Assembly (NCBI RefSeq): GCF_002234575.2
Contig: NZ_CP022464.2
Span: forward strand, 4,960,001 to 5,024,000
Length of the DNA stretch: 64,000 nt
Reading direction: 5' to 3'
Origin: Enterocloster bolteae
GTDB taxonomy: Bacteria; Bacillota; Clostridia; Lachnospirales; Lachnospiraceae
Under the pieces are notes generated by a model, which made no database searches, was not told where the DNA came from, and saw only the letters and a list, made by a program, of their open reading frames with translations. How positions within the stretch are numbered: the first letter of the stretch is position 1; every line of letters starts with the position of its first letter. The position numbers and the translations under genes are program-made. Positions 17,322-25,680 of the stretch are shown piece after piece.

Positions 17322-17821
17322 GACGCATCCTCCTTTCCTTGGTCTTCCGCCGCTTTTTCCATAACCAGGCAAACCAGCGCTGCTGCCTGTATTACGGTAA
17401 TGATTCCAAAGCTGAGGGTCAATGCAAAGTAAGGTATGGCCATGGGCAGATGTAAACCAGGTGATACCTGCCCGGAAGACAGCTGTGTTTTAAGAATGGT
17501 AAAGGATGAAAAAAAGCAGACTCCGGAAAAAATCGCCACCACGGCCTTTGAAATAATCCGCACTACCCTTCCTGTCATTCCGTGTATTTTATCCGTAATA
17601 GCCGTGATGGAAATTTGTGTATTGTCCCTTAATCCTGCCTCTGTTGCCAGCAGTGCCATATAAACCATGCAATAGCGTGCTAATTCCTCCAGCCATGAAA
17701 CACCTGCATGGATTATATTTCGGTTAACTACCTGGGCAAAGGACGCCAGCACCATAACCGTAAATGTGGCCACCAGAATAAAATCCTCTATCTTCTGTAA
17801 ATTGGCAAACAGCCTTTTCAT
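17318..17821 (-). CDS. dctQ: TRAP transporter small permease (DctQ type)
   Basis: The protein has 167 residues and four hydrophobic segments. The conserved VNRNIIHAGVSWLEELARYCMVYMALL region is the DctQ signature (W-EE-R). GGAGGGATAAGG precedes the ATG. It lies between DctP (11-bp gap) and DctM (4-bp overlap). Confidence 0.92.
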   Translation of the reverse strand: MKRLFANLQKIEDFILVATFTVMVLASFAQVVNRNIIHAGVSWLEELARYCMVYMALLATEAGLRDNTQISITAITDKIHGMTGRVVRIISKAVVAIFSGVCFFSSFTILKTQLSSGQVSPGLHLPMAIPYFALTLSFGIITVIQAAALVCLVMEKAAEDQGKEDAS

Positions 17822-17832
17822 CCTTATCCCTC

Positions 17833-18885
17833 CTATTTTTCAGCTTCAATCGCTTCCACCCAGGCCGGATCCATTCGGTCTGCAAACTGTTCCATTGCCG
17901 GTTCTACCAACTTTCGCATATCATCAATAGGTATCTCATAAAATTCCACGCCCAGCTCTGTCAGTTCCTTTACTGCCGCCTCATTTGCCTCCACCAGATA
18001 ATCCCTCTGTCTCTGTGCTCCTGCTTTTACACCTTCCACAAAGTCTTCCCTCAAGTCATCCGGTATCTGATTCCATGCCTTGTCCGACATAAACACGCCC
18101 ATATAACCAAAAACATGATTGGTCCATGTTACGTTTTTGGTTATCTCATAGTAGCGATTGGCAATCAGATTGGCGATGGCGTTCTCTGCCGCGTCAATGG
18201 TGCCCTGCTGTAAACCGGTAAAAACATCTCCGGATGCCATTGGTGTGGCAATTGCCCCCATGGCATTAAACGCCGCAATATGTAAATCATTCTCCATGGT
18301 GCGTATTTTAAGATTTTTCATATCTTCCAGGGATGTGACCGGACGGGTGGAGAAGATATTGCGGAAACCTACATCCATCCAACCCACTGTATGTATTTTC
18401 TGCTCTTCTGTTTTTTCAGCAATCAGTGTTCCGACTGTTCCATCAATAACACGATGGGCTTCATCTGCTGTCTCAAATAGAAATGGCTGGTCAAGCACCG
18501 CCATTTCAGGAATGAAAGAGGTGAGTACTGCGTTGGAGGCCGTAAACATGTCAATGGTACCCATTTGCGCACCCTCGTACATGTCTCTTTCATTACCCAG
18601 CTGCCCGCCTGCAAATACCTGTATGGTTATTCTTCCGCCGGTAGCCTTATTCACTTCTTCCGCAATGGCCAGTGCTCCCTTATGGAAATTGCTTCCATCC
18701 GGGTCCACCATTCCCAGTTTAAACGTAATGGCGTCTTTCTCAGGCTTTGCCTCCGGGACCGAATCTGCTTCTGTTTTCACATCTGAAACTCCTGCTGAAG
18801 TGGTTTCCGCATTCTTACCCTGCCCGCAGGCTGCCAGCATTCCGGCTGTTAATACTGTTGTCAACAATACTGCAATCTTCTTCAT
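17833..18885 (-). CDS. dctP: TRAP transporter solute-binding lipoprotein (DctP type)
   Basis: AAGGAGAA places the start at 18885. The signal peptide ends in the lipobox LAAC (Cys19), so the protein is membrane-anchored outside the cell. The binding domain has FKLGMVDPDGSNFHKGALAI and IRTMENDLHIAAFNAMGA, where the Arg of the IR-x-M segment is the usual carboxylate contact. The late TGLQQGTIDAAENAIAN region is also typical. It is encoded directly between a CoA-transferase and DctQ, implying that its ligand feeds this pathway. Confidence 0.93.
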   Translation of the reverse strand: MKKIAVLLTTVLTAGMLAACGQGKNAETTSAGVSDVKTEADSVPEAKPEKDAITFKLGMVDPDGSNFHKGALAIAEEVNKATGGRITIQVFAGGQLGNERDMYEGAQMGTIDMFTASNAVLTSFIPEMAVLDQPFLFETADEAHRVIDGTVGTLIAEKTEEQKIHTVGWMDVGFRNIFSTRPVTSLEDMKNLKIRTMENDLHIAAFNAMGAIATPMASGDVFTGLQQGTIDAAENAIANLIANRYYEITKNVTWTNHVFGYMGVFMSDKAWNQIPDDLREDFVEGVKAGAQRQRDYLVEANEAAVKELTELGVEFYEIPIDDMRKLVEPAMEQFADRMDPAWVEAIEAEK

Positions 18886-18915
18886 AATCAAATTCTCCTT
18901 CTGCTTTATCCTGTT

Positions 18916-20127
18916 TTATTTGTCCTGCTTTTTTTCGGGTGACACAGCCTTTCCCTGCTTCATCATCTCCTGAATCTGTGAATCTGAATATCCTGCCTCC
19001 TTTAGCAGCTCTATCGTGTTCTCACCAAGCTCCGGCGGCAGCCGTCTTAAAGGCACTGGTTGCCCATCATAGCGGTTGGCATGTCCGAGAACTTTCACCT
19101 CGCCTGCTACCGGATGATTCATGGTCATAAAACACTGGTTATAAACAACCTGCTCATCCTTTACAACGTCCTCATATTCATTAACCGGCGCATACCATAT
19201 TCCTAACTCCTCAAATATTAACTCCCACTCATTTGTAGTTCTCTTTAACAATTCCCGGCATACCACCTTGTCAAATTCAATGCGGTTATCCATCTGATCC
19301 TTTGCCGAAAAACCTTCCAGCGCGCCTGGTGTAAATGCCTGTTCCAAATTCTCAAAGGAGGTAAGGGAGAGTGTAATGTATTTATCTGCTGTCTTATAGA
19401 TTCCATAGGGTGACTGATGAATCCTGGTCGATAAACCGGTATCTGCTCTCGGTGTAAGCGTCCCACCATTCAGATAATATCCAATAGGTTCAATCTGAAG
19501 ATCCAGCGCTGACCCCAGCAGGCTTGCCTCAATGCGGTGTCCTTTCCCGGTTTTATCACGGTCATACACGGCAGCGGTAATGCCCAGGGCTGCCAATATA
19601 GCCCCGTGCTGATCCACCAGCGCTGTCCCTGTAGGCATGGGAGGATGATCTCCCGGTCCTGCCAATGCCGCCAATCCGCTCATTCCCTGTATGAGAAGAT
19701 CCTGCCCCGGCTTTCTCACCTTGGGTCCACTGGAACCATAACCCGTACAGGAGCAATAGATGACTCCAGGGTTTAATTTTTTCAATTCTTCATATCCCAA
19801 ACCCAGTTTATCCATAACTCCAGGCCGGAAGTTTTCCAAAATCACATCATACCCCTTATCACGGACCAGCCTGTAGATGGTCTCCCGTCCCTCGTCAGAC
19901 TTTAAATCCAAAGCAACCCCTCTTTGATTGCGGTTCGCCATGAGGTAGAAAACGCTAACCCCATTTTTGTACGTATTGCAACCGGACCAGCCCCTCTCAT
20001 AAGCACCCCTGCAAGACTCTACCTTTACCACATCGGCTCCCAAATCCGCCAATGCCTGTGCTGCTGACGGCCCCTGCAGATAATGGGTAAAACTAAGAAC
20101 CTTTACTCCTTCTAACATTCTGAACAT
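18916..20127 (-). CDS. Family III (CaiB/BaiF) CoA-transferase, catalytic Asp present
   Basis: The protein has 403 residues, with LEGVKVLSFTHYLQGPSAAQ at the start and the catalytic region GTALVDQHGAILAALGI giving Asp172, the expected nucleophile. It also has VALDLKSDEGRETIY, APVNEYEDVVKDEQ and a C-terminal LLKEAGYSDSQIQEM. It is the first gene of the operon, behind a consensus promoter and two LacI-type operators. Paired with the Glu-containing paralogue at 14844-16028, it probably moves CoA between an acyl-CoA donor and the imported acid. Starts at 20127 or 20118 are both possible. Confidence 0.9.
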   Translation of the reverse strand: MFRMLEGVKVLSFTHYLQGPSAAQALADLGADVVKVESCRGAYERGWSGCNTYKNGVSVFYLMANRNQRGVALDLKSDEGRETIYRLVRDKGYDVILENFRPGVMDKLGLGYEELKKLNPGVIYCSCTGYGSSGPKVRKPGQDLLIQGMSGLAALAGPGDHPPMPTGTALVDQHGAILAALGITAAVYDRDKTGKGHRIEASLLGSALDLQIEPIGYYLNGGTLTPRADTGLSTRIHQSPYGIYKTADKYITLSLTSFENLEQAFTPGALEGFSAKDQMDNRIEFDKVVCRELLKRTTNEWELIFEELGIWYAPVNEYEDVVKDEQVVYNQCFMTMNHPVAGEVKVLGHANRYDGQPVPLRRLPPELGENTIELLKEAGYSDSQIQEMMKQGKAVSPEKKQDK

Positions 20128-20152
20128 TCCCCTCCTTTTAATATTTTTACAG

Positions 20153-20170
20153 ATTATAAACGTTTATAAT
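20153..20170. promoter_or_regulatory. LacI-family operator, copy 1 (leader of CoA-transferase operon)
   Basis: ATTATAAACGTTTATAAT is a perfect 18-bp palindrome with a central CpG, the standard LacI/CcpA-type shape. It lies 25 bp upstream of the CoA-transferase start and 74 bp (about seven helical turns) from the second copy, which would allow looping. Confidence 0.88.
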
Positions 20171-20226
20171 TTCTTTCTTAAAAAAATCCGAAGAATAAAC
20201 ACTATGCTTCGAATCAAACATTTAAA

Positions 20227-20244
20227 ATTATAAACGTTTATAAT
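20227..20244. promoter_or_regulatory. LacI-family operator, copy 2 (at operon transcription start)
   Basis: This is an identical copy of ATTATAAACGTTTATAAT, 12 bp downstream of the -10 box, so a bound repressor would block transcription start. Confidence 0.88.
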
Positions 20245-20255
20245 TTTATGTTTTT

Positions 20256-20284
20256 AAAATAACACACATAGATTGTGTTGTCAA
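20256..20284 (-). promoter_or_regulatory. Sigma-A promoter of the CoA-transferase/TRAP operon
   Basis: On the minus strand TTGACA (20279-20284), a 17-bp spacer and TATTTT (20256-20261) lead into operator copy 2. Confidence 0.75.
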
Positions 20285-20343
20285 TAGTTCTTTGTCAGAT
20301 TTTTTATTTTTATAATATTTGGTTATCTGTTTTTGTCTAAGTT

Positions 20344-21354
20344 TCACAAACAGGTATCCCCTCTTATATCGCATACTGACTGCCGAACAACAAGCTCTCC
20401 TCTTAGACGGGCGGGAGGAGCAGGGCTGTTGCCAGCTATACATTCAAGGAGATAATCCACACCTCCCTTAGCCATCACATCCTCCGGCTGACGAAAACTG
20501 GTGAGAGGCGGCATCATAAGTGAGGCCATTGAAATATCATCATAGCCGGTAACCGAAAAATCTCCGGGGATCGAAAGTCCGCAATCACTAGCCGCACTAT
20601 ATGCGCCAAAACACAGCATATCATTGGCTGCTATTAAAGCAGTAGGTCTTTCCCTGCCTTCAAGCACCTTCCGTATCCTCATATAGGAATCCTGTATGTC
20701 CTTTATATCAAAAATAAACTGCTTGGCGCATTGTTCCAACCCATGTTCTCTCAATGCCTCCATGGTACCCTCAAACCGCTCCTGATAAATCTGATTCTCA
20801 AAGCCCAGGTAAGCAGCGCAGATATTTTTATGGCCCCTTCCGATTACATATTTCGTCACTGTATATGCTCCATAAAAATTATCACTGGGAATACAATTTG
20901 CAATTCCTTTAAAGCTTCTATTCAGGAATACATACGGAATACCGGCATTATCAAACCCACGAAAATGCTCTATATGCCTTGAACAGGGCAATATAATCAC
21001 ACCATCCACATTCCGCTTTTTAAGGGTATCAACCAGACGCTTCTCCTTATTTAAATCTTCATTGGAATTACAGAGCAAAATCATATATCCCTTTTTTTCT
21101 GCATATTCCTCAATACTCTTAGCTACCTTTGGATAATATGGGTTGGTAATATCCGGTACAATTAACCCCAATGTGTCTGTACTTCCTATCTTAAGGCTTC
21201 TGGCCGAATAATTTGGCTTATAATCCAGCTCCCTGACCGCGGACAATACCTTTTCCATGGTCTTCGGTGTGATATTTTCTTTATTTGCAAGGGCACGGGA
21301 CACCGTACAGATAGATACCCCAGCCAGTTTTGCAACATCCTTAATCGTTGCCAT
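20344..21354 (-). CDS. LacI-family transcriptional repressor
   Basis: The start at 21354 gives a canonical N-terminal helix-turn-helix and hinge (MATIKDVAKLAGVSICTVSR, then RELDYKPNYSARSLK). The rest is a periplasmic-binding-protein-like sensor domain (TLGLIVPDITNPYYPKVA, then GVIILPCSRH and TALIAANDMLCFGAY). It has about 336 residues. An upstream in-frame ATG (21399) would place the operator inside the gene. Its own promoter carries a near-perfect copy of the 18-bp operator found twice before the CoA-transferase operon. It therefore very likely represses both itself and that operon, with the pathway substrate or a CoA intermediate as inducer. Confidence 0.92.
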   Translation of the reverse strand: MATIKDVAKLAGVSICTVSRALANKENITPKTMEKVLSAVRELDYKPNYSARSLKIGSTDTLGLIVPDITNPYYPKVAKSIEEYAEKKGYMILLCNSNEDLNKEKRLVDTLKKRNVDGVIILPCSRHIEHFRGFDNAGIPYVFLNRSFKGIANCIPSDNFYGAYTVTKYVIGRGHKNICAAYLGFENQIYQERFEGTMEALREHGLEQCAKQFIFDIKDIQDSYMRIRKVLEGRERPTALIAANDMLCFGAYSAASDCGLSIPGDFSVTGYDDISMASLMMPPLTSFRQPEDVMAKGGVDYLLECIAGNSPAPPARLRGELVVRQSVCDIRGDTCL

Positions 21355-21368
21355 CTTCCATCCCCCAA

Positions 21369-21386
21369 ATTGTAAACGTTTATAAT
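21369..21386. promoter_or_regulatory. LacI-family operator, copy 3 (autoregulatory)
   Basis: ATTGTAAACGTTTATAAT differs at one base from the two copies near 20160 and 20235 and lies 14 bp before the repressor start. Confidence 0.85.
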
Positions 21387-21389
21387 TAA

Positions 21390-21418
21390 ACACTACCATT
21401 TGTTTCTTAAACTGTCAA
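21390..21418 (-). promoter_or_regulatory. Promoter of the LacI-family repressor gene
   Basis: TTGACA (21413-21418), a 17-bp spacer and a weak -10 TAGTGT (21390-21395) are followed at once by operator copy 3, the same order as at the CoA-transferase operon. Confidence 0.6.
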
Positions 21419-21469
21419 GAATTTCCCTGCTGTGGGGGGGATATTTTATATTGAACTATTTTATTTATC

Positions 21470-21523
21470 AAAAAGGCCGTCCCGAAATTGCCAAAATCTC
21501 AAACCGGCATTTTCAGGACAGCC
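21470..21523 (-). terminator. Rho-independent terminator after the M20 amidohydrolase gene
   Basis: On the minus strand GGCTGTCCTGAAA pairs with TTTCGGGACGGCC around an inner TGCC/GGCA stem, followed by TTTTTGAT. It lies 28 bp past the stop codon. Confidence 0.8.
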
Positions 21524-21550
21524 TGTTATAAAATTATATGTATCACGCCT

Positions 21551-22726
21551 CTACACGGCCCCAAACTTCTCCTGAGCATCCAGCACATACTGCACATAGA
21601 AGGCAGCTCCGTTCACCAGAGCATCCTCATCCAGATCAAAGCGTTCATTATGAAGGGAATAGCAGCAATCCTTTGACTCGTTGCGGCATCCTACAAAAGC
21701 GTAAACCCCTGGAAATTTTTCCAGAAAGTAGGAAAAATCCTCACCGCCCGGCGTGCCTGCATATTTTACCAGTCCCTTGTCGCCCAGGATTTTCCTGACG
21801 GACTCCGCCGCAATCCCGCTGCAGTACTCGTCATTGATCGTTGCCGGGATATCAGAATAATAGTCAAACTCATATTCAGCCCTGTAAGCTTCACAGGTGC
21901 TCTTTATGATACGCTCAATCATACCCGGCAGTTCCTTCTGGAGCTTGGGATTGAAGGTGCGCACCGTACCGCTGAGCTCAGCCGTCTCGGCAAAAACATT
22001 GGCCATGGTACCGGAATGGAAGGTACAGATGCTGACCACCACCGTATCCATGGGGCTGGTCTCCCGGCTGGCAATACTCTGAAGGGCATCCACTACCTTT
22101 GCCCCCACATAAATGGGATCCACCGCGTACTGGGGCATGGCGCCGTGTCCGCTTTTCCCGATAATCTTAATATTCATGAAGGAAGCCGATGTATAGCGGG
22201 GACCGGGATCCACGGAGATGGTGCCGCTCTCCAGGTACGGGAATATGTGCATGCCCGCCACCGTATCCAGCTTTCCCACCTTTCCGGACTCCAGCACCTT
22301 TACCGCGCCGTTGGTCAATTCCTCCGCCGGCTGGAAGATAAGTTTTACCGTGCACTTAAGCTCATCCTGATGTTCTGCCAGAACCCTGGCCGCTGTCAGA
22401 AGCATGCTGATATGTGCATCATGTCCGCAGGCGTGCATGACGCCCTGGTTCTGGGAACAGTAGGGAAGACTCTTAACCTCCCGGATGGGAAGCGCGTCGA
22501 TATCGCAGCGCAGGCCAATCACCGGCTGGTCCTCTTTTCCTTTCAGGGTGGCAATGGTGCCGGTTCCCGCCACCTCCTCATAAGGAATCCCCATCCCGGC
22601 AAGTTCATCCCGGATCCGTCCTGCTGTCTCCACCTCCTTCCAGCTCAGCTCCGGATGCTTATGGAATTCCCGCCGCATACTGACGGCATAATCATGATAT
22701 TTCCCAACTTCTTCTATTACGTTCAC
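21551..22726 (-). CDS. M20-family metallo-amidohydrolase
   Basis: I choose the GTG at 22726, 8 bases after AAAGGA; a TTG at 22732 is the alternative. About 391 residues carry the M20D metal sites: the HACGHDAHISMLLTAARVLA segment, QPAEELTNGAVKVLESG, and the C-terminal PGGEDFSYFLEKFPGVY with LHNERFDLDEDAL. The middle dimerisation domain has KIIGKSGHGAMPQYAVDPI. Relatives cleave N-acyl amino acids, indole-3-acetyl amino acids or aminobenzoyl-glutamate; the substrate here is not decided. It is last in an operon with a YfcC carrier and a PepT-like peptidase, suggesting uptake and hydrolysis of a peptide or amide. Confidence 0.9.
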   Translation of the reverse strand: MNVIEEVGKYHDYAVSMRREFHKHPELSWKEVETAGRIRDELAGMGIPYEEVAGTGTIATLKGKEDQPVIGLRCDIDALPIREVKSLPYCSQNQGVMHACGHDAHISMLLTAARVLAEHQDELKCTVKLIFQPAEELTNGAVKVLESGKVGKLDTVAGMHIFPYLESGTISVDPGPRYTSASFMNIKIIGKSGHGAMPQYAVDPIYVGAKVVDALQSIASRETSPMDTVVVSICTFHSGTMANVFAETAELSGTVRTFNPKLQKELPGMIERIIKSTCEAYRAEYEFDYYSDIPATINDEYCSGIAAESVRKILGDKGLVKYAGTPGGEDFSYFLEKFPGVYAFVGCRNESKDCCYSLHNERFDLDEDALVNGAAFYVQYVLDAQEKFGAV

Positions 22727-22767
22727 AGTCAAAATCCTTTCTTACTAAATTTCTTCTTACAGGATTG

Positions 22768-22856
22768 CCCTTTTTTATATACCTTTTTATATACCCTCTT
22801 ATATACCCTTTTATATGCCCTTTTATATGCCTTATTTATACCTTTTTATTTTACCT
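22768..22856. repeat. AT-rich tandem repeat, about 12-bp period
   Basis: About six to seven units resembling CCCTTTTATATA fill most of the gap between the YfcC gene and the amidohydrolase gene. Read on the minus strand, each unit gives TATATAAAAGGG, so both -10-like and ribosome-site-like words recur. No gene lies in this gap. Confidence 0.75.
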
Positions 22857-22874
22857 GCTTCACAGGTACGCCGG

Positions 22875-24272
22875 TTAAAACGGACCATAACCAATCTGAA
22901 CGGCCACAAACAAAAAGATTAACTGCAGAATCAGGAAAAGTCCATGTAAAGGCAGGATAAACTTATACCAGCTCTTTAACGGTACCTTGCCAAGCGACAG
23001 GTAGATAAGCAGCGTTCCGTTGGTAAACCAGAAGGTATTGGATATACCGTCGCCAAACTGGAACGCCAGTACGGCTGTCTGCCTTGTAATATGCAGCATA
23101 TCAGCCAATGGAACCATAATTGGCATGACCGCGGTGGCCTGTCCTGAGCCTGATGGAATCAGGGCATTGACAAAGAAATTTACAATGAACATGCCCACCG
23201 TGCTCACATAAGCGGAGGCGCTGCGCATCAGATTGGAAAGCCCGTGTACCAGAGGGTCCACCAGACCGCCGTTTGTCATGGTCCACTGGACCGCTCTGGC
23301 CACACCAATGATCAGGGCGCCGCTGAAGGCTCCTCTTGCGCCGTCAAGTACCATATTAATGCCATCGTCCAGATTCACCCGGTTGATTGCAGCAGACACA
23401 ATACCGCCAATCATGAAGGTGGCTGCCATTTCCGTATATGACCAGCTCAGATTCAGGATACCGTAAATCGTTACAAGGATGGAGATGGTCAGGGAAATAA
23501 CTGAAACCTTTTTGGGAAGGTCAAACTTAAGGCCTGGATCAACCGGAATGCGCAGGGAGGACGTGTCCACATCCTTCACAAGGCTCTTGGACGGATCTGC
23601 CTTCACCTTTTTTGCATACCGCATAACCCATACCAAGCTAAGTATCCACACGCAGACCAGTGCCGCAATCCTCAGCTCCCATCCGGAGAACATGGGCAGC
23701 TCGGCAATGGTATGGGAAATTCCTACTGTGTACACATTAAAAGGCGCAACCGCAAAGCTGATCAGACAGGCAAATCCGGATATGGCCATTCCGACCAGTG
23801 AGTCATACCCAAGGGAGAGGGCCAGGGATACGATAATGGGTACAAAGGGAATGATGTGCTCACTCCATCCCAGGATACCTCCGAAAATGAAAAACACAAT
23901 CATTACAATTGCTATGATTACCTGGCTGCTCATCCTCTCGGAAGCCTTTAAAACACTGTTGATTGCAGCGCCTACCGTATTGGTCCTTTTGTAGATCTCC
24001 ACAATACCGCCAATCAGCATGACACAGAACATCATATTGGCCGAGGCTGTCAGGCCTTCCGGAATGGACCGGAATATGTTAAAAAACGATACGGGCGTGC
24101 GCTCCGTGGCATGATAGCTGTCTGCCAGGACCCGTGTGACCCCGTCCACGGTTTCACGGTCATAGGCTCCCGGTATCACAAAATAGGATACGATTGCGCA
24201 GGCAAGTACCATCAGTACAAGCGGCACAAACGGATTCAAAGGCTTGTTTGCTTTTTGCTTATCTTTCGTCAT
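22875..24272 (-). CDS. YfcC/DcuC-family membrane carrier
   Basis: The protein has 465 residues and about 12 membrane segments. The segments PEGLTASANMMFCVMLIGG, GGILGWSEHIIPFVPI and the late SGSGQATAVMPIMVPLAD are typical of the YfcC (DcuC superfamily) proteins. Characterised relatives import C4-dicarboxylates, basic amino acids or short peptides. AGGGGAAAACA precedes the ATG. It lies between two M20-type hydrolases, so a peptide or N-acyl amino acid substrate is the best inference. Confidence 0.88.
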   Translation of the reverse strand: MTKDKQKANKPLNPFVPLVLMVLACAIVSYFVIPGAYDRETVDGVTRVLADSYHATERTPVSFFNIFRSIPEGLTASANMMFCVMLIGGIVEIYKRTNTVGAAINSVLKASERMSSQVIIAIVMIVFFIFGGILGWSEHIIPFVPIIVSLALSLGYDSLVGMAISGFACLISFAVAPFNVYTVGISHTIAELPMFSGWELRIAALVCVWILSLVWVMRYAKKVKADPSKSLVKDVDTSSLRIPVDPGLKFDLPKKVSVISLTISILVTIYGILNLSWSYTEMAATFMIGGIVSAAINRVNLDDGINMVLDGARGAFSGALIIGVARAVQWTMTNGGLVDPLVHGLSNLMRSASAYVSTVGMFIVNFFVNALIPSGSGQATAVMPIMVPLADMLHITRQTAVLAFQFGDGISNTFWFTNGTLLIYLSLGKVPLKSWYKFILPLHGLFLILQLIFLFVAVQIGYGPF

Positions 24273-24298
24273 TGTTTTCCCCTTTCCCTGGCAGGAAT

Positions 24299-25414
24299 TT
24301 AAAAATAGCGTATGATATTCTCCACCAGTTCCAACATTTTCTTTACGTCCTCAATTACAACATACTCTCTTGCACTGTGTGAATGATAGATATTAAAGCC
24401 AATGGGCACGGTCCTGATTCCCAGCTGGTTTGTGCAGGTGGCGTCCAGGACTCCAAATGACCTGGCCGGTATCATGGAAAGCCCGGACCTGCTGTAGATG
24501 GAAGCCAATCGTTCCAGCATATCTGTATTTTCACTGAAATCTGTTTCCGGAACATCCTCCTCTTCCCTGATATTGCATTTGCACCCCATGCGCTCAGCCG
24601 TCTCCTCCGCCTTACGGCGGATCCTATCCCGGATCTCCTGCTTGATATCATTGCCAAAGCAGCGGATTTCCACATCAAACCGGGCGTATTTGGGCACTGC
24701 ATTGGATGGCGAGAGGGATACCAGATCAAATACATTGATGCTCAGGTTATCGTTCAGCCTGCCAACAGGTATCTGGTGAATGATTTCCACTGCTGTCAGC
24801 AGGGCATTGACCCCCGGCTCCTCATTGCGGATAACATGGGCGGCGCGCCCAATCAGTTCCACATTCATATAAAGCCTGGCTGGTGTGCGTGTCAATACCT
24901 CCCCTGTCACGTAGTGGTCGATGACAATTGCCTCCTCGCTCTCTATCCTGGAATAGTCCGCATACTTTGCTCCGTGGAGCCCCAGCTCCTGGCACACGGT
25001 AAACAAAAGCTCTATGGGGCGGTTTATTTCTCCCTCCTGCATAAGCCGCTCCACGGCCTCCATGACCACCGCGATGGCCAGCTTGCCGTCAGCCCCCAGT
25101 ACGCTGCTGCCTTTACTCCTGATGCACCCGCCTTCCACACAGACCTCCACTTGATTGCTGGGCGCAGCCGTATCCAGATGGAATACGAACAGAAAAGGGG
25201 TTTTACCGGACCTGCCCGGAATTCTGGCCAGGATATTCCAGCCGTCGGTCACCACCTCATTGCCCAGCTCCTGGCGCTCAAACGGAATCCCCATTCCGGC
25301 AAGCTCCTGCTCCATATATTCACAAAATGCCTTTTCATTATGGGATTCGCTTGCGCACTCCGCATAACGTATAAACCGCGAAACTGTCCTGTCTACGTTT
25401 CTCCCTCCTTCCAT
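24299..25414 (-). CDS. M20-family peptidase (PepT-like)
   Basis: The protein has 371 residues. Metal-site segments are FVFHLDTAAPS (first His/Asp), VLGADGKLAIAVVMEAV (bridging Asp), CQELGLHGAKY (Glu pair) and IDHYVTGE, and the C-terminal His lies in NIYHSHSAREYVV. The order matches tripeptidase T-like members. The ATG at 25414 follows a tiny upstream reading frame by three bases (TAAGGAATG), so initiation may be coupled to it. It heads the operon with the YfcC carrier and a second amidohydrolase and diverges from a CdaR-type regulator. Confidence 0.87.
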   Translation of the reverse strand: MEGGRNVDRTVSRFIRYAECASESHNEKAFCEYMEQELAGMGIPFERQELGNEVVTDGWNILARIPGRSGKTPFLFVFHLDTAAPSNQVEVCVEGGCIRSKGSSVLGADGKLAIAVVMEAVERLMQEGEINRPIELLFTVCQELGLHGAKYADYSRIESEEAIVIDHYVTGEVLTRTPARLYMNVELIGRAAHVIRNEEPGVNALLTAVEIIHQIPVGRLNDNLSINVFDLVSLSPSNAVPKYARFDVEIRCFGNDIKQEIRDRIRRKAEETAERMGCKCNIREEEDVPETDFSENTDMLERLASIYSRSGLSMIPARSFGVLDATCTNQLGIRTVPIGFNIYHSHSAREYVVIEDVKKMLELVENIIRYF

Positions 25415-25417
25415 TCC

Positions 25418-25471
25418 TTACCCTGCAGGCTGTATTTTCCTCGCAGGCTGCATTTTCCCCACAGGCTTCAT
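25418..25471 (-). CDS. Possible 17-codon leader peptide upstream of the PepT-like gene
   Basis: The minus strand reads MKPVGKMQPARKIQPAG and stops with TAA three bases before the peptidase ATG. It is built from the 18-bp tandem repeat at this site, and each repeat provides a GGGGAAAATG-like start context. Short length and repeat origin make this speculative. Confidence 0.3.
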   Translation of the reverse strand: MKPVGKMQPARKIQPAG

Positions 25472-25497
25472 TTTCCCCACAGGCTGCTTGTTACAAG
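25426..25497. repeat. 18-bp tandem repeat, about 3.5 copies
   Basis: Units resemble CAGGCTGCATTTTCCCCA, beginning at 25426, 25444, 25462 and 25480 (last one partial). They occupy the 5' leader of the PepT-like operon. The period equals six codons, so copy changes keep the frame of the tiny leader ORF. Confidence 0.85.
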
Positions 25498-25596
25498 TGA
25501 TACCATTTTATCATTTAGGTATGTGAAAAACTATTGTTTAAACCATGTAAGTTTTATTCTGTTTTTTGTTTAAATGCACAAATTTCCATGTATATA

Positions 25597-25624
25597 TTGC
25601 GTATTTTACAGGATTTATTATAAT
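25597..25624 (+). promoter_or_regulatory. Candidate promoter of the CdaR-type regulator
   Basis: TTGCGT (25597-25602), a 16-bp spacer and TATAAT (25619-25624) lie 57 bp before the GTG start. Confidence 0.5.
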
Positions 25625-25680
25625 AAATGAAAAAGAGGACAATAAACAACGTGCCTGCACGGCCTGCAAGGAGGTAACCT

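Noticed and set aside
22768..22856. CRISPR-like array
   Set aside because: Units are about 12 bp and contiguous without spacers, so it is a simple tandem repeat. The same holds for 25426-25497 and 1166-1705.
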